Assembly (NCBI GenBank): GCA_937959145.1
Contig: CALGMC010000082.1
Location: forward strand, 1-15,621
Length of the DNA stretch: 15,621 nt
Origin: an uncultured Chlorobiales bacterium
Lineage (GTDB): Bacteria > Bacteroidota > Chlorobiia > Chlorobiales > Thermochlorobacteraceae
Direction of reading: 5' to 3'
Below are positions 6,360 to 12,581 of this stretch, in pieces; the stretch's first letter is position 1, and each line of letters opens with the position of its first letter. The position numbers and the translations under genes were made by a program. Under the pieces are notes generated by a model. That model worked only from the letters and a program-made list of their open reading frames with translations. It did no database searches and was not told where the DNA came from.

Positions 6360-7299
6360 AAAACACGCGCACGTTGATGTATCGATTGGGGTTTGCTTTT
6401 AAGTCGCGCAAGAGCGAATCAAGCGCAATCGCGGAGCGATTCAAGTTGTGATAGAGCAGAGAATCCGTCGTTAATTTGCCGATTGTGCCTGATGGATTTT
6501 GTAACCCCAAGACGAGCGAATCAAGGCGTTTTGTGGTCGCGTTCAAGTTGTTGTAGAACGATTCATCGACCAGAAGTTTGCCCATTGAGCCTTTGCCTTC
6601 GCGAAGCGATGCCGTAATCGACTCCAAATCCTTTACAATTCCTGCAAATCGATTCGCAAGTTCAGAATCGTTCATCAAACGCCCCGCCAAGCCGCGATTG
6701 GAAGAAAGCGATTCAGAAACGCGCTCCAGATTCTCGACTGTGCGCGTGAGCTTATCGACGAGTTCCGACGATGTGATGAGTTTGCCGAGCGTGCCTTCCC
6801 CGCGATTGATTTTTTCCAGCACTTCATTCAAACTGCGAATGAGTTTAACGCCTTCGGTGGTAATGTCGGCAAGTCCTAAATCTTTCTCAACGGGTAAGAA
6901 GTCGCCGTCGGAAACGTATTCGCCGCTGCCAAGCGTGATGTCGACGTATTTATCGCCCAAAACGCCAAGCGGTTTGATTTTGGCTTTTGAATCTTTGGTG
7001 ATAACCTTCTGAAATTCAGCGCGCACGCTCATCACAACCTCCACGCCAATCGTATCATTTCGCTCTTTAATCGTCATGGCTTGAACGGTTCCGACCTTCT
7101 TGCCTGAAATCGCCACGAAGTTGTTTTCGGCAAGTCCCTCAATGTCTTGAACGAAAATTTTAAGGTCAATGAACTTGTTGATAACGGGGCTATTTTTGCC
7201 GACAATAAGAAGCAGAACCCCTGCCACAATCAGCCCAATAATGAAGATAAGCCCTGTGCGAAGGTCGCTCCATTTAAGATTTCCGTGTGAAGATGACAT
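6358..7299 (-). CDS. mlaD: MCE/MlaD-type substrate-binding protein of a lipid ABC transporter
   Basis: This is the periplasmic, membrane-anchored MCE protein of an Mla-type transporter that moves phospholipid between inner and outer membrane. Residues 11-33 (DLRTGLIFIIGLIVAGVLLLIVG) are the single membrane anchor. Residues about 44-138 are the MCE domain (IDLKIFVQDIEGLAENNFVA, KVGTV, then IKPLGVLGDKYVDITLGSG). The C-terminal half (167-302) consists of four 34-residue repeats, each opening with a G-x-x-G-(K/R)-L motif (GEGTLGKL, NRGLAGRL, GKGSMGKL, PSGTIGKL). The protein ends in NPNRYINVRVF. The open frame extends upstream to 7476, but that stretch overlaps the ATPase gene and is not MCE-like; the ATG at 7299 gives 313 residues and a 13-base gap to the ATPase stop. 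It is third in the operon mlaE-mlaF-mlaD. Confidence 0.88.
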   Translation of the reverse strand: MSSSHGNLKWSDLRTGLIFIIGLIVAGVLLLIVGKNSPVINKFIDLKIFVQDIEGLAENNFVAISGKKVGTVQAMTIKERNDTIGVEVVMSVRAEFQKVITKDSKAKIKPLGVLGDKYVDITLGSGEYVSDGDFLPVEKDLGLADITTEGVKLIRSLNEVLEKINRGEGTLGKLITSSELVDKLTRTVENLERVSESLSSNRGLAGRLMNDSELANRFAGIVKDLESITASLREGKGSMGKLLVDESFYNNLNATTKRLDSLVLGLQNPSGTIGKLTTDSLLYHNLNRSAIALDSLLRDLKANPNRYINVRVF

Positions 7300-7312
7300 T
7301 GATGCGTGTGAG

Positions 7313-8041
7313 TTAATCCTCTGGGTTAGATAAAAATGATGTGATGAATGAATGCGTTGAATCGTAAAGTTTTTGAGGCGCGTCGTTGAAAATAATTTTG
7401 CCTTGATAAAGAACGGCGACGGAGTCGGCAACGGCGAAAACATCTTGCAAAATGTGCGTAACGATGACTGCACCAAGCCCGATTTCGCTTTGAAGACGTT
7501 TAATTAAATCCAAAATTTTTTTTGAACTGACAGGGTCAAGCCCTGCCGTTGGCTCATCGAAGAGAATCATCGTGGGGTGAAAAATGAGTGCGCGACCAAT
7601 CGCGACGCGCTTTCTCATGCCGCCTGATAAACTATCGGGAAGGTTGTTTTCAAAGCCTTCCAATCCTGCAAACTTCATCTGTTCTTTGACGCGCGCCTCG
7701 ATTTCCTCTTCAGGCAGGTTCAAGTTCTCGCGCAAAAAGAAGCTCATATTTTCCGTAATGGTCATGGAGTCGAAGAGCGCGTTGCCTTGAAAAACGATGC
7801 CCATTTTCTGACGAATTGGGAATAACTCGACTTCGCTGAAATGCGTGATATCGACATCATCGACCAAGACTTGCCCTGATGTCGGTTTAATCAAGCCCAG
7901 CATCAGTTTGATGATGGTGCTTTTGCCCACGCCTGACGGTCCTAAAATCGCTTTGACTTTTTTATCCTCAATCGTGAGCGAGACGTTTTTCAGAATCTCG
8001 CGTGCGCCGTAGCGAAGCGAGACGTTACGAAGTTCAATCAT
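7313..8041 (-). CDS. mlaF: Mla-type ABC transporter ATPase
   Basis: This is the cytoplasmic ATPase that powers the MlaE permease. Numbered from the ATG at 8041 (MIELRNVSLRYG, 242 residues): Walker A GPSGVGKST (34-42), Q-loop VFQG with Gln85, signature LSGGMRKRVAIGRAL (138-152), Walker B MILFDEPTAGLDP (158-170) and H-loop VTH with His196. The signature form LSGGMRKRV is typical of the MlaF/Ttg2A group rather than of amino-acid or metal importers, and the neighbours MlaE and MlaD confirm it. Seven extra codons upstream (to 8062) are open but would need a non-ATG start and add nothing to the domain. mlaE ends 30 bases upstream and mlaD starts 13 bases downstream, so the three are surely co-transcribed. 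Confidence 0.93.
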   Translation of the reverse strand: MIELRNVSLRYGAREILKNVSLTIEDKKVKAILGPSGVGKSTIIKLMLGLIKPTSGQVLVDDVDITHFSEVELFPIRQKMGIVFQGNALFDSMTITENMSFFLRENLNLPEEEIEARVKEQMKFAGLEGFENNLPDSLSGGMRKRVAIGRALIFHPTMILFDEPTAGLDPVSSKKILDLIKRLQSEIGLGAVIVTHILQDVFAVADSVAVLYQGKIIFNDAPQKLYDSTHSFITSFLSNPED

Positions 8042-8071
8042 AGTTGAAAGCGTTCGATTCAAAGCGTTCTA

Positions 8072-8869
8072 TTAACCACGCATGAAATCCAAAATGACCT
8101 TGGAGAGATAAAAATTCATGACCAAGACGAAAGCGGAAGAATAGACAATGCCTTTAATGGTGCTTTTGCCGACGCCCGCCGTTCCGCCCGTCGTGCTGAA
8201 CCCTGTGTAGCAACTAATGAGTGAAATACCAATGGCAAAAACCGGCGGCTTTGAAAAACCAACCAACCAATCCATCGGTCGGAGAATATCGACGACGGAG
8301 TTCCAGTAAATCCCTCTGTCTAAATGCAAATCCCACTCCGCAAGGTATGCACCGCTGATAAGACCGACAATATCACAAAGCGCAATGAGCGGCACGAACA
8401 TCAAAAACGAGGCGACAAGGCGCGGCACAACGAGCTTGGCAATCGGGTCGGTGCCAAAGGCGCGAAGCGCGTCAATTTGCTCGGAAATTTGCATTGCGCC
8501 AAGTTCGGAACTGTTACGCGCCCCAACACGAGCGGCAAGCATAATCCCTGCAACCAGCGGACTGATTTCGCGCACCACTGATAGCGCAACGCTCCGACCG
8601 GTCATGGTCTTTGCGCCAAACTCCGCAAGTTGATGACCAACTTCAATCACAATCAGCGAGCCAATCGAGAGCGCGCTCACCATCAAAATCGGAAGCGACT
8701 CCGTGCCGCAAATGTAGGCTTGGTCGAGCACATCGCGCCAATAGCGTTTGCTTGCACCAAGCGCACGAAACGCGCGTAACGAAAAGAAAAGAAAATCCTG
8801 CATCGAGAACGCAATCTCTTTGACTTTCTCTTCGAGTGATGCTGAATAAGCCTGAGCGAGTTTCCACAT
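8072..8869 (-). CDS. mlaE: Mla-type ABC transporter permease
   Basis: This is an integral inner-membrane permease of the MlaE family. The 265 residues begin with an amphipathic helix (1-50). Hydrophobic segments follow at about 56-80 (SLPILMVSALSIGSLIVIE), 95-118 (LSVVREISPLVAGIMLAARV), 146-176 (KLVVPRLVASFLMFVPLIAL onward), 208-224 and 240-260. The conserved cytoplasmic coupling motif ELGAMQISEQIDALRAFGTDP (about 122-142) is present, as is the C-terminal GGTAGVGKST segment usual for the family. It is the first gene of the operon mlaE-mlaF-mlaD. The start is the ATG at 8869; no Shine-Dalgarno sequence is seen. A separate MlaB or MlaC gene is not present beside it, as is usual outside Proteobacteria. 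Confidence 0.92.
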   Translation of the reverse strand: MWKLAQAYSASLEEKVKEIAFSMQDFLFFSLRAFRALGASKRYWRDVLDQAYICGTESLPILMVSALSIGSLIVIEVGHQLAEFGAKTMTGRSVALSVVREISPLVAGIMLAARVGARNSSELGAMQISEQIDALRAFGTDPIAKLVVPRLVASFLMFVPLIALCDIVGLISGAYLAEWDLHLDRGIYWNSVVDILRPMDWLVGFSKPPVFAIGISLISCYTGFSTTGGTAGVGKSTIKGIVYSSAFVLVMNFYLSKVILDFMRG

Positions 8870-8895
8870 GTGGTGTTCTTAATGAATTGAAAGCG

Positions 8896-8903
8896 CAAAG
8901 TTA
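8896..8903 (-). promoter_or_regulatory. Possible -7 promoter element for the mla operon
   Basis: The minus strand reads TAACTTTG, an exact TAnnTTTG match, 26 bases before the mlaE ATG, which would leave a leader of roughly 20 bases. The expected TTTG about 19 bases further upstream is missing, so support is partial. Confidence 0.38.
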
Positions 8904-8931
8904 CAACAAAGCGAGAAGATTTGAATAATAA

Positions 8932-8980
8932 GTAACGAGAAGCAAGGAGTGAGGAGCGAGAAGCGAGGAGTGAGAAGCGA
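8932..8980. repeat. Tandem heptanucleotide array, seven degenerate copies
   Basis: Seven uninterrupted 7-mers: GTAACGA, GAAGCAA, GGAGTGA, GGAGCGA, GAAGCGA, GGAGTGA, GAAGCGA. The consensus is G(A/G)AG(C/T)GA. The variation is mostly transitions (A/G, C/T) at fixed positions. It is a non-coding array in the mla/ffh intergenic region, and shorter arrays of the same period follow at 9049-9083, 9134-9161 and 13042-13076. Confidence 0.85.
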
Positions 8981-9018
8981 AGAATACACAACCCATCAAG
9001 CCTATGGTTCATCTCAAT

Positions 9019-9044
9019 GGATTCCTCACGGCGTTCGGAATGAC
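9019..9044. repeat. Intergenic repeat unit R1 (GGATTCC...GGAATGAC orientation)
   Basis: This 26-base unit runs from GGATTCCTCAC to GCGTTCGGAATGAC. Close copies lie at 9184-9208 and 13108-13133, and inverted relatives at 9087-9122 and 9223-9248. Its ends are also partly self-complementary (ATTCC/GGAAT). Confidence 0.75.
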
Positions 9045-9048
9045 GGAC

Positions 9049-9083
9049 TAATGAGGAACGAGTAATGAGTAATGATGAACGAA
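9049..9083. repeat. Heptanucleotide array, five copies
   Basis: TAATGAG, GAACGAG, TAATGAG, TAATGAT, GAACGAA in tandem. It forms the spacer between the two inverted repeat units at 9019-9044 and 9087-9122. Confidence 0.7.
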
Positions 9084-9086
9084 TTG

Positions 9087-9122
9087 GTCATTCTGAACGG
9101 AGCGAAGCGAAGTGAAGAATCC
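9087..9122. repeat. Intergenic repeat unit R2, inverted relative to R1
   Basis: This unit begins GTCATTCTGAACGGAGCG and ends AAGTGAAGAATCC. Reversed, it matches R1 at both ends (GGATTC-TCAC and CGTTC-GAATGAC) but carries about 10 extra bases (a GCGAA/GAAGC-type duplication) in the middle. R1 and R2 could pair as a long stem around a 42-base spacer. Confidence 0.7.
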
Positions 9123-9133
9123 AGTTCTAAGAG

Positions 9134-9171
9134 TAGTGCGTAATGAGGAGCGAAGCAAGCAATTCTTCACT
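9134..9171. repeat. Short heptamer run followed by a 20-base element shared with 13069-13088
   Basis: TAGTGCG, TAATGAG and GAGCGAA keep the heptamer phase. From 9152 the 20-mer GAAGCAAGCAATTCTTCACT is identical to 13069-13088 in the other intergenic region. Confidence 0.75.
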
Positions 9172-9183
9172 ATTCATGATGAT

Positions 9184-9208
9184 GGATTCCTCAGGCGTTC
9201 GGAATGAC
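9184..9208. repeat. Intergenic repeat unit R3 (same orientation as R1)
   Basis: GGATTCCTCAGGCGTTCGGA followed by ATGAC. It is one base shorter than R1. It is separated by only 14 bases from an inverted relative (9223-9248), so the two could fold into a hairpin. Confidence 0.75.
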
Positions 9209-9222
9209 AGAAGAAAGGGCAA

Positions 9223-9248
9223 GTCATTGTGAGCGAAGCGAAGAATCC
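9223..9248. repeat. Intergenic repeat unit R4, inverted relative to R3
   Basis: The unit begins GTCATTGTGAGCG and ends AAGCGAAGAATCC. It is the same family as R2 without the extra central bases. The following stretch 9249-9313 shows no repeat or gene. Confidence 0.7.
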
Positions 9249-9313
9249 ACAGCGAGCAGTATCGGTGTGTATTCCGCACAATCCGTCTCAATGGTGTTCT
9301 ATTTCAATTTTGT

Positions 9314-9344
9314 TTTGCGCACAACGCATCTTTTCTTATCTTTG
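9314..9344 (+). promoter_or_regulatory. Bacteroidota-type promoter of the ffh-rpsP-rimM-trmD-rplS cluster
   Basis: TTTG (9314-9317), exactly 19 bases, then TATCTTTG (9337-9344). This is a perfect match to the Bacteroidota primary-sigma consensus TTTG-N19-TAnnTTTG. It predicts a transcription start near 9350 and a leader of about 125 bases before the ffh ATG at 9474. Confidence 0.68.
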
Positions 9345-9358
9345 CCGCCCTTGTTTAA

Positions 9359-9375
9359 GATTTTGAGCCAAAATC
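9359..9375 (+). other. Hairpin at the start of the ffh leader
   Basis: GATTTTG (9359-9365) and CAAAATC (9369-9375) are perfect inverted repeats with a 3-base loop, about 10 bases after the predicted transcription start. A second small stem, CAGGC/GCCTG (9419-9434), lies further down. A role in mRNA stability or leader regulation is possible; I recognise no riboswitch. Confidence 0.4.
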
Positions 9376-9473
9376 AAGAAAATTTCAAGAATTTTTTATG
9401 ATGGTTCGGAGTAGTGTTCAGGCTTAAATGCCTGCGATTAAACCTTGATGAATGTTGATTTTTGTGAATAATT

Positions 9474-10826
9474 ATGTTCGAATCACTCAGCGATAAACTC
9501 GATTCCGCCTTAAAGAAACTTTCGGGACAAGCGCGAATCAATGAAGTCAATGTTGGCAATGCGTTGCGCGATATTAAGCGCGCGCTTTTGGACGCAGACG
9601 TCAACTATGCCGTTACCAAAAACTTCATTGAGCAAGTTCGCAAAAAAGCACTCGGCGCAGAGGTCATCAAAAGCGTTTCGCCCTCGCAGATGATTGTCAA
9701 AATCGTCTTCGATGAACTCAAAGAAATGATGGGCGGCGAGCAAGTCGATTTGAACCTCAAAACGAATCGCATTCCGGCGGTCATTATGGTGGCGGGCTTG
9801 CAAGGCGCAGGGAAAACAACCTTTGTGGCAAAACTTGCACTCCATCTCAAAAAGCGCGGACGCAATCCCTTGCTGATTGCGGCAGACGTCTATCGCCCCG
9901 CCGCTATCGACCAACTCAAAACGCTTGGCGCGCAAATCGAAGTCCCTGTTTTCGCGATTGAAGAAAAAGATGCCATTAAAACCGCCAAACAGGGCATTGA
10001 ATACGCAAAGCAAAACGCACGCGATATTGCCATCATTGACACGGCTGGACGCTTGCAGATTGACGAAGAAATGATGCAAGAGGCGGAAACGCTCAAAAAG
10101 ATGTTCAACCCCGAAGAAATTTTGTTCGTGGTTGATGCAATGATTGGGCAAGAAGCCGTCAATACGGCTAAGACCTTCAACGAGCGATTGGACTTTGACG
10201 GCGTGGTGCTTACGAAAATGGACGGCGACACTCGCGGCGGCGCGGCACTCTCAATTAAAACCGTTGTCAATAAGCCGATTAAGTTCGTCAGTAGCGGCGA
10301 AAAGGTCGATGACCTCGATATTTTTTACCCCGACCGCATGGCGCAACGCATTCTCGGAATGGGCGACATCGTCAGTTTCGTCGAGCGCGCGCAAGAACGC
10401 TTAGACCTCAAAAAAACCGAAGAGCTCCAAAAGAAACTGCTCCAAAACGAGTTCAACCTCGACGATTTTTACGCGCAGATTCAAGAGATTAAAAAAATGG
10501 GCTCGCTTCAAAGCCTTGTCTCCATGATACCGGGAATGAACAAAATGATTCCCGCCGACCAAATCAACGAGAAAGAAATGAAGCGCGTCGAAGCCATCAT
10601 TTCCTCCATGACAAAAGAAGAACGGCGCAATCCCGACATCATCAACGGAAGCCGTCGCGCAAGAATCGCCAAAGGAAGCGGCACGAGTGTTCAAGAAGTC
10701 AATAGCCTGCTGAAGCAATTTGCCGAAATGAAAAAAATGATGAAGTCGCTTACCAAGCTTGACAAAGCCGGGCGACGCATCACCGCCGATAACATTCCGA
10801 TTGAACGGTTGGCGGCGCGGCGATAG
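9474..10826 (+). CDS. ffh: Signal recognition particle protein Ffh (SRP54)
   Basis: This GTPase of the signal recognition particle binds 4.5S RNA and signal sequences and docks with FtsY. The helical N domain is at residues 1-90. The G domain has G1 GLQGAGKTT (108-116), DVYRPAA (138-144), G3 DTAGR (189-193), G4 TKMD (247-250) and the closing GxGD region GMGD (295-298). The methionine-rich M domain runs from about 305 to 433, with the RNA-binding NGSRRARIAKGSG (391-403) and the flexible MIPGMNKMIP loop (351-360). The length of 450 matches the family. It is first in the conserved order ffh-rpsP-rimM-trmD-rplS, with a perfect-consensus promoter upstream. The start ATG at 9474 gives the standard MFESLSDKL N-terminus; no Shine-Dalgarno sequence is evident. 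Confidence 0.98.
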   Translation: MFESLSDKLDSALKKLSGQARINEVNVGNALRDIKRALLDADVNYAVTKNFIEQVRKKALGAEVIKSVSPSQMIVKIVFDELKEMMGGEQVDLNLKTNRIPAVIMVAGLQGAGKTTFVAKLALHLKKRGRNPLLIAADVYRPAAIDQLKTLGAQIEVPVFAIEEKDAIKTAKQGIEYAKQNARDIAIIDTAGRLQIDEEMMQEAETLKKMFNPEEILFVVDAMIGQEAVNTAKTFNERLDFDGVVLTKMDGDTRGGAALSIKTVVNKPIKFVSSGEKVDDLDIFYPDRMAQRILGMGDIVSFVERAQERLDLKKTEELQKKLLQNEFNLDDFYAQIQEIKKMGSLQSLVSMIPGMNKMIPADQINEKEMKRVEAIISSMTKEERRNPDIINGSRRARIAKGSGTSVQEVNSLLKQFAEMKKMMKSLTKLDKAGRRITADNIPIERLAARR

Positions 10827-10892
10827 GCGACTTCGCGAAGTAATGAGTTTTCAAACAACACAACTTACTTTCAACATAAACCAGATACCGAA

Positions 10893-11300
10893 TTGGTTAA
10901 GATTAGATTGAGACGCACAGGCAGAAAGAAACTGCCGATTTATCAAATTGTGGCGACGGACGCACGCGCACGACGCGATGGCGCGTTCTTAGAAGTGCTT
11001 GGGCAATATGCTCCGAAGGCACGTCCGCACAAGGTCGAGCTTAAAGAAGACCGTATTGCGTATTGGCTCGGCGTCGGCGCACAACCGACCGACACCGCAC
11101 GCAGCGTGATTCGCGGCACGGGATTGCTTCACCGCCTTTACCTCAAAAAGAAAGGCAAGAGCGAAGAGGAAATCAATGCGGAAATGCAAAAGTGGCAAGA
11201 ATCGCGCGACGCTCGCGTAACGCGCAACTTGGCGCGTAAAGCCCGCCGCCGCAAAGCCAAGAAAGAAGCCGAAGCCAAGAAAGCGGAATCCGCTTCCTAA
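10893..11300 (+). CDS. rpsP: 30S ribosomal protein S16 (TTG start)
   Basis: This is a small-subunit ribosomal protein that helps 30S assembly. The conserved N-terminus VKIRLRRTGRKKLPIYQIV, the segment FLEVLGQYAP, and AYWLGVGAQPTDTARSVIRGTGLL identify it. The start must be the TTG at 10893: no ATG lies upstream in frame near the conserved N-terminus, and the normal family sequence begins MVKIRL at exactly this codon. There is no Shine-Dalgarno sequence before it (AACCAGATACCGAA). At 135 residues it is longer than the roughly 80-90 of E. coli S16, because of a Lys/Ala/Glu-rich C-terminal tail from about residue 85 on, as in other Chlorobi/Bacteroidota members. It follows ffh after 66 bases. Confidence 0.96.
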   Translation: MVKIRLRRTGRKKLPIYQIVATDARARRDGAFLEVLGQYAPKARPHKVELKEDRIAYWLGVGAQPTDTARSVIRGTGLLHRLYLKKKGKSEEEINAEMQKWQESRDARVTRNLARKARRRKAKKEAEAKKAESAS

Positions 11301-11321
11301 TGAGCTTCCTAACTGGGTTCA

Positions 11322-11825
11322 ATGCGACGCTTTGAAATCGGGCGAATTGTAAAAATCAAGGGCTTGAAAGGGGAAGTCAAAGTCTCGCTTGAAACCGATT
11401 TCCCCGAACGCCTGAAAACGCGCAAAACGCTCTGGATTGGAAACGCACCTGATACAGCAGTTGAAATCAAGGTCAAATCCGTTTCAGTCGCGCCCGATAG
11501 CGCAACTTATCGCTTTGTTGGAATCGAGACGCCTGAACAAGCAAAAACGCTCGTCGGCAAGAGCCTCTTTGTTACAGAATCGGACTTGTCAAAACTCAAA
11601 GGCGACGTGGCTTATATCCACGAACTCATCGGGCTTCGCGTTGTGTCAGATGAAACCGAGATTGGCAAACTGACCGATGTGTTGAAAGTGCCGTCAAATG
11701 ATGTGTATGAAATTTCGCTAAACGATGGAAAGAAAATTCTGATGCCTGCGATTGATGAGTTTATTGAAGAAGTTAACTTGACCAACGGCTACGTGAAGGT
11801 TAAACGATACGAAGAGTTCCTCTGA
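11322..11825 (+). CDS. rimM: 16S rRNA processing / 30S maturation factor RimM
   Basis: RimM binds S19 on the immature 30S subunit and helps 3'-domain assembly. The N-terminal RimM barrel (1-85) shows FEIGRIVKIKGLKGEVKVSLETDFPER and the typical VGIETPEQAKTLVGKSLFV. The C-terminal PRC-barrel-like part (about 95-167) carries YIHELIGLRVVSDE, IGKLTDVLKVPSNDVYEI and ILMPAIDEFIEEV, which match the family's D-v-y and lPai pattern. The length (167) is normal. The ATG at 11322 follows the rpsP stop by 21 bases. Its TGA shares one base with the trmD ATG, so trmD translation is probably coupled. Confidence 0.95.
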   Translation: MRRFEIGRIVKIKGLKGEVKVSLETDFPERLKTRKTLWIGNAPDTAVEIKVKSVSVAPDSATYRFVGIETPEQAKTLVGKSLFVTESDLSKLKGDVAYIHELIGLRVVSDETEIGKLTDVLKVPSNDVYEISLNDGKKILMPAIDEFIEEVNLTNGYVKVKRYEEFL

Positions 11826-12532
11826 TGCGCATTGATATTTTGACCGTTATGCCGCAATACCTCAAAAGTCCGCTCGAAAACGGAATTGTGAGGATTGCCA
11901 AAGAAAAGGGATTGATTGAGATTGAAGTGCATAACTTGCACGATTACGGATTGGGGCGATATAAGCAAGTCGACGATGCCCCCTTCGGCGGCGGCTCGGG
12001 CATGATTATGAAGCCTGAACCGATTTTTGCGTGTGTAGAAAAGTTGAAGCAGGAACGCGAATATGACGAAGTAATTTTTCTGACGCCCGACGGCGAAACA
12101 TTAACGCAACGCCTTGCTAACGAATGTTCTTTGAAAAAAAATTTGATACTCTTGTGTGGTCATTACAAAGGCGTTGATGAGCGTGTGCGAGAAGCATTGG
12201 TCACAAAAGAAATTTCAATCGGAGACTATGTGCTTTCGGGCGGTGAATTACCTGCATTAGTGCTGATTGATAGTCTCGTGAGACTCATTCCAAACGCGAT
12301 GAACGATTCCGAATCGGCGTTGCTCGATTCGTTCCAAACAGGGTTGCTCGATTGTGCGCACTACACGCGCCCTGCCGACTTTCGCGGAATGAAAGTGCCT
12401 GAGGTGCTTCTTTCAGGACATCACGAAAAAATCCGCGAGTGGCAAGTTCAAAACGCCGTAGCACGCACGAAACAACGGCGACCTGATTTGCTTCCCGATT
12501 CGCTTAAAGGTGAAGACGACGCAAAACAATAA
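11825..12532 (+). CDS. trmD: tRNA (guanine-N1-)-methyltransferase TrmD
   Basis: TrmD methylates G37 next to the anticodon in tRNAs with G36, preventing +1 frameshifts. It has the SPOUT trefoil-knot fold. Motifs are DDAPFGGGSGM (50-60), LLCGHYKGVDERV (109-121), EISIGDYVLSGGELPALVLID (129-149, the SAM-binding knot) and the catalytic DSF with Asp168, followed by GLLDCAHYTRP and VLLSGHH. Two positions differ from the E. coli form I remember (GGGPGM and CPHYTRP), which is tolerable variation. The length of 235 is normal. The ATG overlaps the rimM stop (TGATG). No transcription signal separates it from its neighbours. Confidence 0.97.
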   Translation: MRIDILTVMPQYLKSPLENGIVRIAKEKGLIEIEVHNLHDYGLGRYKQVDDAPFGGGSGMIMKPEPIFACVEKLKQEREYDEVIFLTPDGETLTQRLANECSLKKNLILLCGHYKGVDERVREALVTKEISIGDYVLSGGELPALVLIDSLVRLIPNAMNDSESALLDSFQTGLLDCAHYTRPADFRGMKVPEVLLSGHHEKIREWQVQNAVARTKQRRPDLLPDSLKGEDDAKQ

Positions 12533-12581
12533 TTCAAAACTTTTTAGAACAACAAGTTTAACTTTTAACTGAAACAGAGTC

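Noticed and set aside
7300..7476. 59-residue N-terminal extension of MlaD
   Set aside because: It overlaps the ATPase gene almost entirely and reads as a frame shadow; the ATG at 7299 precedes the membrane anchor directly.
8072..8200. GVGKST near the C-terminus of MlaE, looking like a Walker A motif
   Set aside because: It lies in a membrane permease without other nucleotide-binding motifs and fits the family's usual C-terminal GVG segment; chance resemblance.
8932..9083. CRISPR array
   Set aside because: The 7-base units are directly adjacent with no unique spacers of about 30 bases, and no cas genes are present.
9398..9427. Nine-codon leader peptide (MMVRSSVQA) upstream of ffh
   Set aside because: Too short to support, with no run of regulatory codons and no terminator/antiterminator pair that I can see.
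9510..10151. 213-codon open frame antisense to ffh
   Set aside because: Same reason: a shadow of ffh codon bias, with a Phe/Cys/His-rich product and no start signals.
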